Shown: positions 12,537 to 25,087, counted from the first letter of the stretch. The stretch is DNA of 64,000 nucleotides from Halichondria panicea (GCF_963675165.1 NC_087378.1:953001-1017000), one strand, 5' to 3'. Made by a program: numbers and translations. The notes: generated by a model from the letters alone, not told the origin.

Positions 12537-14853
12537 TTAATTAGCTGTTCCATAGCCACTCACGGATGTGACAGACAACCTGCTGTTGTGATCACTCTGA
12601 ACATGAACTGCATTGGATCTCCTTCGAAGGCACGACAAAGCAAAAATTTCTCCTTTCTCAAAGTGCTCTTGAATCTCCTCAAGTGATCGACCTTTGGTTT
12701 CCGGTACAAAAAGAAGCACAAATATGATACTTCCAAACATGACAACAGCAAACGATAACCAAGCATACTGTGGAGTGATTGCCTTTTGATAATCTTGAAA
12801 AGCAACCGTTACAATCGATGCGAAAGTCCAGTTGACAAGAGTAGCAATACTTCCTGCTAGGGAGCGAACACGATTTGGTAGAAGTTCAGACATCATTGAC
12901 CACGGAAGTGGGCCCCAGGCGAGGGAGAAACTTGCAATAAAGAAAACCATGCCAACTATACCCAACGGTCCTATTGTCTTACCATTCACATGATATATGT
13001 TGAGTGCAATAAAGAAGGCAGAGAACATCAAACTGCTCACGGCCATTCCGAATCCGCTGGCAAGTAACAGAACTCTCCTGCCCAGGAAATCAACGAGAAT
13101 AACAGCAACAAGAGTAGCAATGATCTGTGTAGCTCCAACAGCTCCCAATGCAATGATGTTTGCAGTAGGAGAATCGAAGTCCATCTTTTCCAAAATTGGA
13201 GCAGCAAAGAAAACGGCTGCATTGATGCCACTGAACTGTTGGAAGAACATTAGGAACAGTGCAATGATGAAAGGGAAGTACACCGACCGATTCTTAAACT
13301 CAATAAATTGTTCTCTCAGAGAGTATGTCTTCCTAAGAGCATGTCGTGTGCGATCAATCTCCTTAGTGATGTTTGCATTTGGTCCACGGAGAATTTTCAA
13401 AACATGGATTCCTTGAAACTCATCACCTTTGCTGAAAAGCCATCGAGGTGTTTCGTACGTGAAGAGCATCAATACTTCAAACACAAAGATCAAAAAAGCC
13501 ACACCCAAAGCCACCATCCAGTAGGGTACAATGTAATCGTTGAAGGATATCCCAAACAAATCAGCAATGAAGACACCAATGGTGATAAACAGTTGATTAC
13601 AGTTCCCAAACAGTCCCCTCAGTTTAGCTGAAGCAATTTCAGAGATGTACACCTGCACGAGAAAACATTGCTATAGTAACAAGAGCAAAGACTTGCTACA
13701 TTAAGACATTAAGACATTCTGCAATAAAATGATTGCTCAGACAGAAAATGCCTAATGCAAAAAGATTCATGTAGATGGGGGTAGGGGGCTCACTACAAGC
13801 TTTTGGACAAATGGAACCCAAGTTAAGGAAGGTATCTGTGCAGGAGTACGTCATTAATCCATTATGTCCATTTTGTAAAAGTACTCACCGAGATTGCAAA
13901 GATTGACCAGCCTACAGCAACCCCAGTCAGGAATCGTCCAATGAGAAGCATAGCCACAAACCCTGCACGCTGTTCTAACAGATGAGCATTAGCGATGAGC
14001 ACCCATCCAATGACCGATGGCAGTCCACTGAGCATCAGAGTAGCCTGTCGTCCAAACTTTTCAGACAAGGGCCAAGCAATAGGACCACCGAAGATGGCAC
14101 CAATTGCACTGCATGCCTATAACAGAACCAGAGGTAGCAATAATTATGTAGTCACTGAGTGTAAAATGACATGACGGTATTTCAACAAAGATTATACTAG
14201 CACAGCCATACTAGCATTGTTGTGCTATATTGGTCTAACGAACAACCAAGCAATTTCTTTTGATGTGTGACTACAACAGATTACTGTTATACTACCGTAT
14301 AGCGGGTGGGGGGCAAAATATTCGTAGTTGAGAAATATTTTAGTGGATCTTATTTTCGTGGTTGCTGCTTGCACTGCAGGTAAAGCATTCGCAGGTAAAA
14401 TATTTGTGGTCCAGTGTTCAACCACGAAAACCACTGCCCCCAGATAATTACCTATACGGTAGTCATGTAAGTATGACACAGATAATGTGACTAAAAACTC
14501 ACAGCGAACATGCTGGCAATGGTACTTTCTTGATCAATATAGTGGCCATGGTCGTGCAGTCTTGTATCATTGATGCTAAGCTGGGACAGAGTTGGTGAGG
14601 AGTACCCGATGACGATTCCATTGACAATAGCAGCAATACAAGCAATGATGGAGCACATAGCCACTGCCCACACTCTCTCCCCACTGGAGGGGTTGACAAT
14701 TGACTGGATCACGGAAGGTGCAGACCTCCCGGAACTGTCAACATTGGATCTACTCAAGTCAGCGCTCTCATTGATGCCATAGCCTGGAGAGTGCCCTTTG
14801 CCAGGCAACAAGGCATCAGAGCCTTGGAACTGTGAATCCCTTTTCAGTGACAT
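12537..14853 (-). CDS. SLC2A8-like: MFS sugar transporter, GLUT8/Tret1-like, copy B (tandem paralogue)
   Basis: Three coding exons at 14503-14853, 13889-14116 and 12537-13652 give 564 aa. Intron positions and phases match copy A. The two proteins are near identical over most of exon 3 and over the first part of exon 1 (SSGRSAPSVIQSIVNPSSGERVWAVAMCSIIA in two runs). They differ in the C-tail, in the loop before helix 10 (IYHVNGKTIGPLG here against NDDPIGPLG in A) and after helix 1. Signatures QQFSGINA, DFLGRRVLLL and PETKGRSLEEIQ are intact, so both copies look functional. Intron sequence beside exon 3 is also conserved (ttgctatagtaacaagagca), which points to a recent duplication or gene conversion. 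Confidence 0.92.
14293..14461. mobile_element. Short foldback (MITE-like) element, TACCGTATAG ends, in copy B intron 1
   Basis: This 169-bp non-coding element starts TACCGTATAG and ends CTATACGGTA, an inverted pair. The inner sequence GGGGGCAAAATATTCG near the left end is repeated in the element at about 15285. It lies inside intron 1 of the downstream transporter. Terminal inverted repeats without coding capacity fit a MITE; the parent transposon is not in this window. Confidence 0.7.
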
Positions 14854-15013
14854 GGTTTTGGTAGATGTTAGAATGATCTAGGACCTGCAGGAAAGGAGAC
14901 ACATTGTCTACACATGGTGTGATCAATAGACAAAAGTGATTGTGTATATAAAGACACAATGAGCATTAAAAATAACTAAAACTACAATGCGCAAGCACAC
15001 TGATGGGATGAAA

Positions 15014-15205
15014 TACCGTATATAGGGTATATTTCGAGGGTATAAATGTTTGCGGTTTTCGCGGATTAAGCATGTACCGCGAACATTTATAAATGCGAAT
15101 TTAATATCACATGCTGCAAAAAGGCTGCTATTCCACGAAAATTAAATCCGCAAAACGGCATTTCCGCTAAAATTTATACCCTCGAAATATACCCGCTATA
15201 CGGTA
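15014..15205. mobile_element. Palindromic MITE-like element, CTATACGGTA ends
   Basis: The left arm (TACCGTATATAGGGTATATT, then CGAGGGTATAAAT) and right arm (ATTTATACCCTCGAAATATA, then CCCGCTATACGGTA) are inverted copies, and the pairing continues inward (GCGGATT against AATCCGC). The whole 192 bp could fold as one hairpin. It shares terminal bases with the elements at 14293-14461 and 15285-15478. Confidence 0.75.
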
Positions 15206-15284
15206 ATAATACTCAGAGCGTTAATGGTACTACAATTCATTACAGGAAAAATGTTATTTGTAGTAATTATTTGAGTGGCACTTT

Positions 15285-15478
15285 AACAGGGGGCAAAATA
15301 TTCGTGGTTTTCATGGTTAAAGCTCTGCCCATGAATATTTTACCCACGAATGAAGTGACCTTGCCTAACTTTATCTGCAGTGTAAGCAACAACCAAGAAA
15401 ATATTATCTACGAAGTGACTAAATATTGCTCAACAAATGTTTTGTCCTCCGAAAATTAAAATTACCTGCTATACGGTA
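15285..15478. mobile_element. Partial third copy of the CTATACGGTA element family
   Basis: The right end reads TACCTGCTATACGGTA as in its neighbours, and the left part carries AGGGGGCAAAATATTCGTGG, nearly the same as at about 14305. The exact left terminal repeat is missing, so this copy looks truncated. It lies in the divergent spacer between copy B and the SNX19-like gene. Confidence 0.6.
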
Positions 15479-16039
15479 CTGGTATATATACGCACTGAGC
15501 CAGTTAACTTATTAGACCACACAAAAAATGTTGCAGTTGTACTCGCCAATAAAGCACGACTCAGGGCTATAGCCACATCATGTAGCAGGTACTACATGCA
15601 CCTACAAATAGGCCTACATGTGTAAACGTTAAACATGCACAGCAAACAACCTGAGGTGTCACAACTCGAGAACCAGTTAACTTACCTAGAGTTGGAGCCT
15701 CTTACAGTCTTTTTAGTACCACACTGGCCAGCCACCTAGTGTTCTGTGCTTCCGGCCTGGCCTTCAAGAGGAAAGGTTTCTGCTCTGACTTCAATGTGAT
15801 TATTGTCCTAGATGGGCGTAGTGCAGTGCAGTGCAAGGGCGTAGTGGGGTAAGCTTGTCACATGCTCTGGATCACAGCCACGCCCCTTGTTCTTCCGTGA
15901 AGGGGCGTGGCTTGTTACACTTGAAGCCAGCAAGCTACCACCAGTACAGTGCTAGTGCTACGTGCAGTGGCTGCCCAGCTAGCTAGCTGGCTAGAACAGT
16001 GTCCATTTAGCAAGCAAGATCGACATCCTGAAAAGCAAT
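15479..16039. promoter_or_regulatory. Upstream region of the SNX19-like gene and probable 5' UTR start of transporter copy B
   Basis: This 560-bp stretch lies between diverging genes. From 15840 on it carries a GC-richer inverted pair, CACGCCCCTTGTTC against GGGGCGTGGC at 15889-15910, which may be a GC-box-like hairpin. No ORF of interest was seen. Promoter function is inferred from position. Confidence 0.35.
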
Positions 16040-19000
16040 ATGCAGAAGTGGTTGGTGGATCTGAAGTTGCCTAACTACAGTAGGCTGTGGGGAACACTTG
16101 TCGTGTTGTGTGGACTCTTTGTATTTGTCTCCTGCATCCTGTTTGGACTAGTACATGCTCTCCTCCTTTGCATCCTATTTGCATTAGTGTACTCCATTGT
16201 TTGTTTCATCTGTTACCATCCAGACGGGAAGTATTTGAGAGATAAAATTGACGGATATTACGAATCTCTGTTCATTTGTACCCTCGGCTATGTTCACAGA
16301 ACCAGCTCGAAACCACAACATGAAATTCCATTGAAAAGCTCGGAAAAACCGACCGAAAAAGTACAAGCCTCTAAAGCAATCCACAGAGAAGCTCAGAAGA
16401 TTATTCAACTCATAATGCGTGATTTTATTCATTCGTGGTACGGAAATGTCACAAGCGACTTGGAATTTCCGGACGATGTCCAAAAACTGTTAGAGCATGT
16501 TGCTTTGGAAACAAACATTCGTATGCAAAAAATCGATTTAGAGGAAGTAATCACTGAAATTACTACACTCGTCATTCCGTACTTAGAAACTGTCAACAAG
16601 TCTGGTACGCGAAAGTACAATAACATTGAAGTCTTTGATGTAAATTCTGAATCGTGTTTAAGAGCTTTTGAATGTGATGACGTTGTATCCCATCGTGCAC
16701 TCAACTCTCGTGAGCTGGAGCTAAAGTATTATCGACAAGCCCTTGATGCACTCATACAATGTGCCTTCCCTGACAACTATCAGAACTGTGATCTGGCTTG
16801 CACGTTTGTACGAGAACTGCTCCTTAAGAATATTATCGAGCCTTTGTTTGATTTGCTTTGCGACCCTGATTTTCTAATTTCGTCCATTCCTCTTATTCTG
16901 AAGAAAGCTTCTCTGGAGAAAGTGCAGAGGGAATCGGTTGAGATAAAACAAGAAAACGAAGAATTGGAAAGAAAATTGAGTCACGGAAGACTAATTTTGA
17001 AAATTAAAGGCTCTCCTGTCTCACAACGACGAAGATTTCAAACCCAGTCTGGACGATTTTGTGGTAGTGAACACTATTCCCTAACACCTGCCCCAGAAGT
17101 GCCTCGAGGCTCTCCTCCGATCCCAAGGAAATTTGACAAGCAAAGAGCTGCAACGTTAGCAAGTTTGCCCAATAAGAAGAGATCAACGTGGGCTTTCTCG
17201 ACTGAGTCCTTTGAAACACCTCTCGCCCAAAGTATGGCCTCCTATAATGCAGGTAGTCCACAACTTGGTGTTGAGCCGGAAGCCTTCACAGCTAGCACTT
17301 ACGGAATGCTGAATGGGAACAGTCCTCCTAAAGAAGGTGCTTCAGTGTCGCATCGTTCGTCTACTCTAACCCCAAATTGGAACGATCGGGCGGAGGCGAA
17401 TGAACGGAGGATCAGTGAGGGAGATGATTCTGCCTGGGATGTGGTCGAGTATGAGAGAGGACCCATCTACTTTGATCGTCATGTCCGTGTGGTGAGTAGG
17501 AGTGGGAGTAGCAGTCATGTGGCTTACATCTTCAAGGTAAGTCCATCTCCTCTGTACAGGTACTACTCCGTAAGTGTGCCACTGATTCTACATTGTATTT
17601 AGTGAATTGCTCACTTATTCTGCTCCTATTATCCTCATGATTTATGTTCTGCAGTTCCCTAAGAGGCTTCTCAGTGAGAAAGAGTTGGAGGGACTGGGAA
17701 TCAGTGACGGAGACACTCACTTGGAGGGAATGAAGAGATACAGTCAGTTTGACAAGTTCCACTCCTCTCTACTCAAAACACCCATGGCCACTCACCTTAA
17801 AGGTACATTGCAGTGCGTACATAAACTGCTTTCAATGGAGTCACTGTATACTCAACACTATTACTATGGTTATTGTAAATACGTACATGTGTGGAAGTGA
17901 TCTTTGTCTTTATCACAAACAGGGATTTCTCTGCCTAGTAAACTGAGTTTCGCGAAGGTATTCTCCAAGTTCTCTCTAACCACTGACCCAGACCCTGTGG
18001 AGCTACAGGAGAGGATACAAGGGCTAGAGTCTTACCTTCAAGTGAGCACAAGTGCTGTACATGCATGCCTACACCATGTTACATGTATAAGAGCATGCTG
18101 TACATGTGATTGTATGCATGCATGTACATGTAGCCTTATTGTCCTACATTAGATGCATTTTCTGTTGATTGTACAATACTGAAAATGTTTCGTGTGCGCA
18201 TACTGTATCTATTTTTTCGTAGGCTATCTCTGCCGTATCGAGCATTGCTGACAGTCCTCAGTTCCATGATTTCTTGATAAACGGGATAGAATCACTGAAA
18301 CATTCAAATATTGTTAAACCTCAACCCAAAGCTGCCAAGAGAAAGTCTTTCTTGAGCCTGAGAAAAGGACCACATCTTCCATCCTTCAAAGAGGCAAAAA
18401 AAGCTGAGGTACATTCACTTGTATTTGCACAAACACACAGGCATGTCCTATAAATTAATGCCTATAGTGTGAAGCATCATTGGCTTTAGCATTATCTATA
18501 TAAAAGAGGTGAATTTTTCTGGGTCACCTATTAGTACAACCAGTATTTATAATAATTTGTAACCCCCCCCCACACACACACACACACACATACATACATT
18601 CAGCGAATCCCCAAGCGGCCAGTAGAAACAGTCCTGAGTGCCTACCTGGACACAAACCTGCCCCTTCCCTCACACTCTCTACACACACTCCACAGCCTCA
18701 AAACCAACGCCTCTCAATCAAGCGAACCGACACTCGACCCTAAAACTAGCCTCTTCAGAAGTGGTGTGGACACAGAATCAATCACTCAGAATCTAGAGGC
18801 TGAAAGCAATGAGTCACCCACACAAGATCGTAGAGCTACAATTGTGAATGACACAGTAAACGATTCGCCATTGCAAATTCGAAAGGCTACACTCGTAAAT
18901 AGAACAAGTGCCAACTCATCACCCACCCACCATCGAAGGGCTACCATGATAAGTACGGCAAGTACCGATTCACCACCTATCAACGGTCGAATATCCTCCC

Positions 19001-20435
19001 TTGGGAACGACTATGCTGTCATTGGTACACCCACCAACAGCTCTGTAGCTAGCAGTGGAGCATCATCAGAAGCAAGATATGTCCCTCTAGCAGACCTAGC
19101 AGCCACTCCCAAAGCTCCCGAATACATTCACCATTCGCCACACAAGCACAAGGCAAAGAGGGGCATTCCTCTACTGGACACCCGAGGTGATGGTGCTCCT
19201 GATACTGACACGGATCAAAGCAGCGTTGCAAGCTTCGGTTGGATAACAATGGAGGATGAGGAATTAGTCACTGTTGGTGGAAGCACAGCCTCTCTGTCCA
19301 CGGGCAGTTTTGTAAGTGCTTATGAGCCGGAAATGGAAGAGCCAAAAATAGAAGCTGAATTACAAGTCAAGGAATCAATATCACCTGCGATTGTGGATAC
19401 ACAGATTCAAGAGCCTCCAAAATTGTCTAAATTCGATTTCATAAAAGCACGCTTGTCCAATTTGTTGTACTCATTTATCTTCTACATTACTTTAATCTAC
19501 CACATGGTGCTAAAAGGGTCGACCCCAGTGACACGCGAAGTCTCCGCAAGCTTAGCACAAGAACACACACAAAGAATACCTCTTTCAAATGCAATACTTG
19601 CTCTAGGCTCTGAAGCATCACGTAGACACTGCCACGAGTTATGGGCCTGTCATGTGAACACACAGCTTGCTCTGCTGGTCCTAGTAGGTGGAGGAATGGA
19701 ACGCTACATGTGGAAGGAATTTAAAGAAGTGGTGAACTCGAGTGATAACTGGTCTCGTGCCCTTTACCATCTCAGACATACATTGTGGCCCCGAGGGAAG
19801 TTCATGAGGGGAGCCAGTCAGAGTCCCACGGAGGAGCGGAGGAAGGAGATGAGGGGAGAAGCTGTGGCTGTCATTAAGCAGTTCTTACCAAGTAAGTCAC
19901 TTCATTGTGTGCATGTAAATCTCCCTAATTTTAGTTGTTGTATGGCTATAATTGTGAGTGTAACAAGTGTATAGTACTCTCCTAAAATACTCTAAGGGCC
20001 TAAAAAAAGAATTATTGGTGTATGAATAGCAGGTGAACATTTTTCATCTTGTCTTAACAGATTTTCTCCCTGCTATCATTGGGTCATCTGATTATGACAA
20101 TGCTGTTAACCACGTTCTGGACTGTCTGCAGAACCCCAAAGTCACACGGTACATATTGTACATTTGCAGTGCTGTGTTTAATTTTAAGAGTCTAAATTGT
20201 ATGCAGTCAGATAGATGCCATTCTAGCACTGTTGATGTGTGTGCTTTTGTATTAATTTGATTGACAGTAGTGTGTTTTTCTTTTGTGCAGGTACTTCGTG
20301 CTGCGTATTATTGATGTGATGCTAACAAAACTCATCCCTGAATTGAATAACAAAGACTTTCAGAAGCAGCTGGCACAGTTACGGACCTTGAACCCTCCCC
20401 CTAGGAACAGATTTAGTGTTGTTCGTCCCACATGA
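16040..20435 (+). CDS. SNX19: Sorting nexin with PXA, PX and nexin C domains, SNX19-like
   Basis: Seven exons at 16040-17536, 17655-17802, 17923-18041, 18223-18408, 18604-19891, 20061-20148 and 20291-20435 join in phase to 1,156 aa. Two hydrophobic helices lie at about residues 18-56, then a PXA domain (about 110-290; IHREAQKIIQLIMRDFIHSW). The PX domain starts near 475 and contains the lipid-binding-type MKRYSQFDKFHSSLL. A long Ser/Thr-rich linker follows, with near-repeats (RRATIVNDTVN, RKATLVNRTSA, RRATMISTAST). The C-terminus is a nexin C domain (AILALGSEASRRHCHELWAC, then NFLPAIIG). There is no RGS domain, which separates it from SNX13, 14 and 25. SNX19-type proteins sit in the ER membrane and contact endolysosomes by binding phosphoinositides. 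Confidence 0.88.
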
Positions 20436-20538
20436 GTGGTGGTTATTTTTCTTGTTTGTCTACATATCCACTAAATGTCGTATCACTTTTTTTGAAACCA
20501 TTCAGGTATTATGTATTATGATTGTGTTTTATATATGG

Positions 20539-20549
20539 TGTGTTTTAGA
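20539..20549 (+). repeat. Left target-site duplication of the MULE
   Basis: TGTGTTTTAGA directly precedes the CAAGTGGC terminus and is repeated exactly at 29509-29519. Confidence 0.92.
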
Positions 20550-20649
20550 CAAGTGGCTAAATGCAGTACGTTAGCCTGTGTAGAAAGGGTTAAAATGACC
20601 GTGAATCTCATTATAATTGCACCGTAGCTAGCCTAGGGGGCGGCTAATA
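20550..20649 (+). repeat. Left terminal inverted repeat of the MULE
   Basis: This 100-bp repeat starts CAAGTGGCTAAATGCAGTAC and ends GGGGGCGGCTAATA. It matches the reverse complement of 29409-29508 with one difference (CCGTGAAT here, CCATGAAT at the other end). After a short diverged patch the match resumes at about 20661-20683 (TGTGTCGC, CAGTCCAGCGAGTC) and leads into the 9-bp array. Confidence 0.92.
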
Positions 20650-20682
20650 AACGAATACGCTGTGTCGCACAGTCCAGCGAGT

Positions 20683-21895
20683 CCTGGCCCTGAGGAGCCC
20701 TGAGGAGTCCTGGGAGTCTGGAGAGTCCTGCAAGTCCTGCGAGTCCTGCGAGTCTGGAGAATCTGGAGAGTCCGGAGAGCCCTGAGAGTCCTGGGAGTCT
20801 GGAGAGTCCGGAGAGTCCTGAGAGTCTGGCGAGTCCTGAGAGTCTGGAGAGTCTAGCGAGTCCTGAGAGTCTGGAGAGTCTGGAGATTCCTGAGAGTCTG
20901 GAGAGCCCTGGGAGTCTGGAGAGTCTGGCGAGTCCGGAGAGTCCGGAGAGTCTGGAGAGCCCTGAGAGTCCTGCGAGTCTGGCAAGTCCTGAGAGTCTGG
21001 CGAGTCTGGAGAGCCCTGGGAGTCTGGAGAGTCTGGCCAGTCCTGAGAGTCCTGCGAGTCTGGAGAGTCCTGAGAGTCTGGCAAGTCCTGAGAGTCCTGA
21101 GAGTCTGGGAGTCCTGAGAGTCCGGAGAGCCCTGAGTGTCCCGAGAGTCCTGCGAGTCTGGAGAGTCCTGCGAGTCTAGCTATAGTCCGGAGAGTCTAGC
21201 GAGTCCTGAGAGTCCTGAGAGTCCCGAGAGTCTGGAGAGTCTAGCGAGTCCTGAGAGTCTGGAGAGTCTTGAGAGTCCTGAGAGTCTGGAGAGCCCTGGG
21301 AGTCTGGAGAGTCTGGCGAGTCCGTAGCCTCGATCCCAGGCCGAGTTTTCGCTTTTATAAAGGTTAGGCGAACAACCAGTTGTTTGCCTAACCGTTATAA
21401 AAGCGAAAACTCGGCCTGGGATCGAGGCTCGAGTCGGGAGAGTCCGGAGAGTCTGGAGAGCCCTGAGAGTCCTGAGAGTCTGGAGAGTCCTGCGAGTCTG
21501 GCAAGTCCTGAGAGTCTGGCGAGTCTGGAGAGCCCTGAGAGTCTGGCGAGTCTGGCGAGTCCTGAGAGTCCTGCGAGTCTGGAGAGTCCTGAGAGTCTGG
21601 CAAGTCCTGAGAGTCCTGAGAGTCTGGGAGTCCTGAGAGTCCGGAGAGCCCTGAGTGTCCTGAGAGTCCTGCGAGTCTAGAGAGTCTGGAGAGTCCTGCG
21701 AGTCTGGAGAGTCTTGAGAGTCCTGCGAGTCTAGCTATAGTCCTGCGAGTCTAGCGAGTCCTGAGAGTCCCGAGAGTCCCGAGAGTCTGGAGAGTCTAGT
21801 GAGTCCGGAGAGTCTGGAGAGTCCTGAGAGTCTGGAGAGTCTGGAGAGTCCGGAGAGTCTGGAGAGTCTGGAGAGTCTAGCGAGTCTGCTGAGTC
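20683..21895 (+). repeat. Left subterminal minisatellite of the MULE, 9-bp unit GAGTCYKGA-like
   Basis: Well over 100 units of nine bases, mostly GAGTCTGGA, GAGTCCTGA and GAGTCCTGC, run almost without a break. Because nine is a multiple of three and the units lack stops, several frames stay open and produce false (PDSQDS)n or (ESLESP)n proteins. A foldback element at 21325-21430 interrupts the array. The right array at about 28111-29392 carries the same motif on the other strand. Confidence 0.9.
21325..21430. mobile_element. Hairpin element (TAGCCTCGA ends) inserted in the left array
   Basis: Two arms of about 51 nt form a near-perfect inverted pair (TAGCCTCGATCCCAGGCCGA on the left, TCGGCCTGGGATCGAGGCT on the right) with almost no loop. 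The sequence is unlike the surrounding 9-bp units, so it is an insertion. The same termini recur at 33750, 42897 and 48124. Confidence 0.85.
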
Positions 21896-22034
21896 GAGTT
21901 AGTCTTATAATTAAATTTGTCAATTCAATGCATGCATGGTAGAACGTAACGACAACAGATTGATTATAACAAAACAACACATTTTGTGCACTTATATATA
22001 ATTTAGCGCACTGAATAATATTCAACCAGTATTG

Positions 22035-25000
22035 TTAGTAAATATTGTTCCCCTTGCAAAGTCTTTTGGAAAAAGGAGGCACAATAGTCGAGGATCTTGT
22101 AGCACGTTTCTTGTCCCCATCATCGACAGATCCATCAGTAGATGTACCGTCTGTTTCAGTCAGTGATGTTGTTACAGTAGCATGTTTCTTGTCCCCATCG
22201 ACAGCTTCTGTTTCAGTAGTTAAGCCTGACCCACTGTTTTCCTCTTCCTCACTGCATGGAGTTTTTTCAGCCACTTCCAGCCCACACTTAATTACTTCAG
22301 CCAATGGAGTCTCAGGGTCGGTCACTGCATGTGTACACAATGTTTATTCTGTGACACTGATACTATAAACAAAATAGGTAAAGACAAACTTACCCCTTCT
22401 AAGTACATCGTGAAGATTTTTAGGAAGTTTGTTAAGAAAGATGTTGGCAGCTCTTACGCGATCACTTGTTTTCCTATTTATTAACGTCCCACTATGTTTG
22501 GTAGGATTCAGGAAATCTTTGCTGTCCGTGCCTTTCCCCCACTCCAGTTGGTCGACAGCATTTCTAATTTCATCAAGGGAATGAGTAAATTTCAGCCCGT
22601 TGTGAGAAAGATGGATTGCCACAACTTCTTGGTTGCTTACCATCAACCTTGTTCTGACAAAGGTGAGTACCTGTATATATATATGTATGTTACAGTGTAT
22701 GCATATTATTATGTAAGAGTGCAAGCCATTCAGAGCACCACTATGAGTGGTTAGAAACACCTTTAATTAAGTAAACAGAAACCATGCAAGTGGAATTAGG
22801 TATCACCACAGCACACTCAATTACTAACAGTATTATTACCTGTCTTATGACTTTTCCATTGCAGTACTCAAGCACTTCCCTGACTGTGTCAGTCACAACA
22901 CTTTCAAGAGAACTAGTTTTGTCAGTACCTTCCTCAGTTGCAGTGCTATTTAGAGTTACATACGCCATTATTTCATTCTCCAGCTCATCCTTCCCACAGG
23001 CGCGTACCATCTTGATTTCATGTATGGTTCAATAACAATCAACAAATGCGCACTAATTAATAAACTTACCTTGAATGTAAAGTAAAGAATAAGAGCCCAG
23101 CTTTGCGCTAGTCTGGGTTGTTCACTAAACTGAGGCAGCTGAAGGATCTGCTGCAAAATCCTCTCCACCTCTGCCTCTCCATCTCTTTCGAGGTCTTGTC
23201 TTAGAGAAATCACCCAGTGAAGAATGCCAGAAGGCGTTCCATTAATGATTGAACTCTCTAAGTCACGTCTCGACTTTCTTTCCTCAACGGTAGAGGGACC
23301 AACTTTTGGCCTTCGGAAGGAAATTTCCACACATCTGCTCTTCACTCTGTGATTAAAGTTTAAAGTGCAGGTATATATAGCTGTATATAATTATATGAAA
23401 ATTGTGGTGTATAACATTCTAATTATGTACACACCTTGGATCATCCTTCAATTTGTCATTGGTTGCTATGACAGGTACAGACAGTGGAAGAAACGCACCA
23501 CGACGCAAATTGGCTGTTTTAGCCGCTCCATGAAGGTCAACAATGAGCTTGACAACATCCAACTGCTTGCTGTGTGCAGTGGCCTCATCAATACCATATG
23601 GCATACACGAGAGGGCACTTCTTTCCATAAAATAAGCATTGGAACCTTCAACGTAAAAGGCATCTTTGGCCATCCCAAAAATACTCAGGGCAGCCTTTAG
23701 AGCAGTTGACTTGCCAGTCTCAGTTGGTCCGACAGCAAGCACAATTGGAAATCCTCCATACTTCGCAGCAATGTGGGTGTAGTGACAAGACATTATGGTT
23801 CCACCAAGAACAAGGAGAGCACGCGGATAATTGTGCTTGGTGGCTATCTGTAGGCCGTCGAGGAGATCCTTCAAAGGTTCCATTGAGCTGCTTTGGATGG
23901 AAAGTTTCGGCACAAGCTCATTGAAGCTGACTTTGTCACACTGTGCCATTATGCAATTGGGTGACCACACATAGGGACTTTCCGTTGCAGATATGCACTC
24001 TCCGTTAGACTTGATATGGATGTCATCACCAAACACCCATACATCGCTACCAGGCTGGCATCCTATAACGGTGGTTCCCTTGGAGATCTTAATATCCGAA
24101 GCATGTTCTCGTTTGAGAAACTGGAGAAATCTGGTGAGTTCGGAGTCTGAAAAAGCACAAGTGAATCCACCACCGCTCCCAAAAGACTTGTTCAGCTGGC
24201 TGATGAACTTTACTTTCTGGTTTGCAGAGTCACTTGTGAAGAAACATCTCCTGCATGTTTGAAACAAATGATCAGTTTAGTAGCATATTGCATTGGTAGC
24301 ACGTCCTGCATGTGCTCTAAAACAATAATATTTTTCTGCACACATGACAGTAGAAATATGTGAGAAAACTATGCTCTAGTGATATCAGATATCCCACAGT
24401 CACAACTTCAGCCTATTGTTGGAACCACAACTATACTTATTTGTGGGTTCCAAACTCTACATTTTTAATATCATTTATAGGCACATGAGCTATAAGTCAG
24501 TGGAAAGTATGTTTTAATAATTTTTATTGCACTATAATGGAAAATGGAAATACCCATGCAGTATACCAGCTATAATTATACAAATCCCTCAAAGATAAAG
24601 TATGTATACATACAAGATGTATGCAGTATATTATACAGATTGAGGTATTGCACACCCATGCACTTAACAAGCTACAAGGTGTGTCACATATGCTGTAATT
24701 AACTGTATATAGTTAGAGGGAGGGTTAGATGTACCTGCTAACACCATCCATTTCGCGTTTCACTTCACAGTAAAACCCAGTCAATTCTCTCGCTTCCACT
24801 AGTGTCTTCAGCCTGACTGCAAAATCACACATGGCCTTATCTTCTCCTTTTGCTGATTTCCCAGCAGTTCCGAGTTCCCAATTAATAAAAAATTCTCCCT
24901 TTCCAGAATCCTGAAAGAATATACATGCAGCACAATAATTAAACTGAATTTTCTCAAACTGCATGTGGCTTCAACAATTAATATGTGCAATGAAATGTGA

Positions 25001-25087
25001 GCTCTGCATGCTCACCTGTGAGCTTGTGGAATTAGAATCCCCGAAAATACTACTGCTGTCTCCATCAGTCTCTCGTGATGCACACAT
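22035..25087 (-). CDS. Transposon-borne P-loop ATPase (probable accessory protein of the MULE)
   Basis: Seven exons at 25016-25087, 24735-24910, 23435-24250, 23070-23346, 22840-23010, 22394-22670 and 22035-22324 join with consistent phases to 692 aa. A Walker A motif reads AVGPTETGKSTALKA. A Walker B-like PYGIDEA and a sensor-like PVIATND follow in the same exon, so this is a P-loop ATPase, possibly of the DUF927/helicase-like kind. The N-terminal part has DSGKGEFFINWELGTAGKSA and several cysteines; the acidic, Thr/Ser-rich C-tail contains two similar GDKKxAT segments. It diverges from the transposase with only 202 bp between start codons, so the two are probably expressed together. Function is unknown; a role in transposition, target choice or copy control is inference. 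I see no clear resemblance to a host gene. Confidence 0.75.

Noticed and set aside
20644-21680. Long open frames of PDSQDS or ESLESP repeats on both strands
   Set aside because: They arise because the 9-bp satellite unit is a multiple of three without stops; several frames are open at once and no real start or splice context exists.
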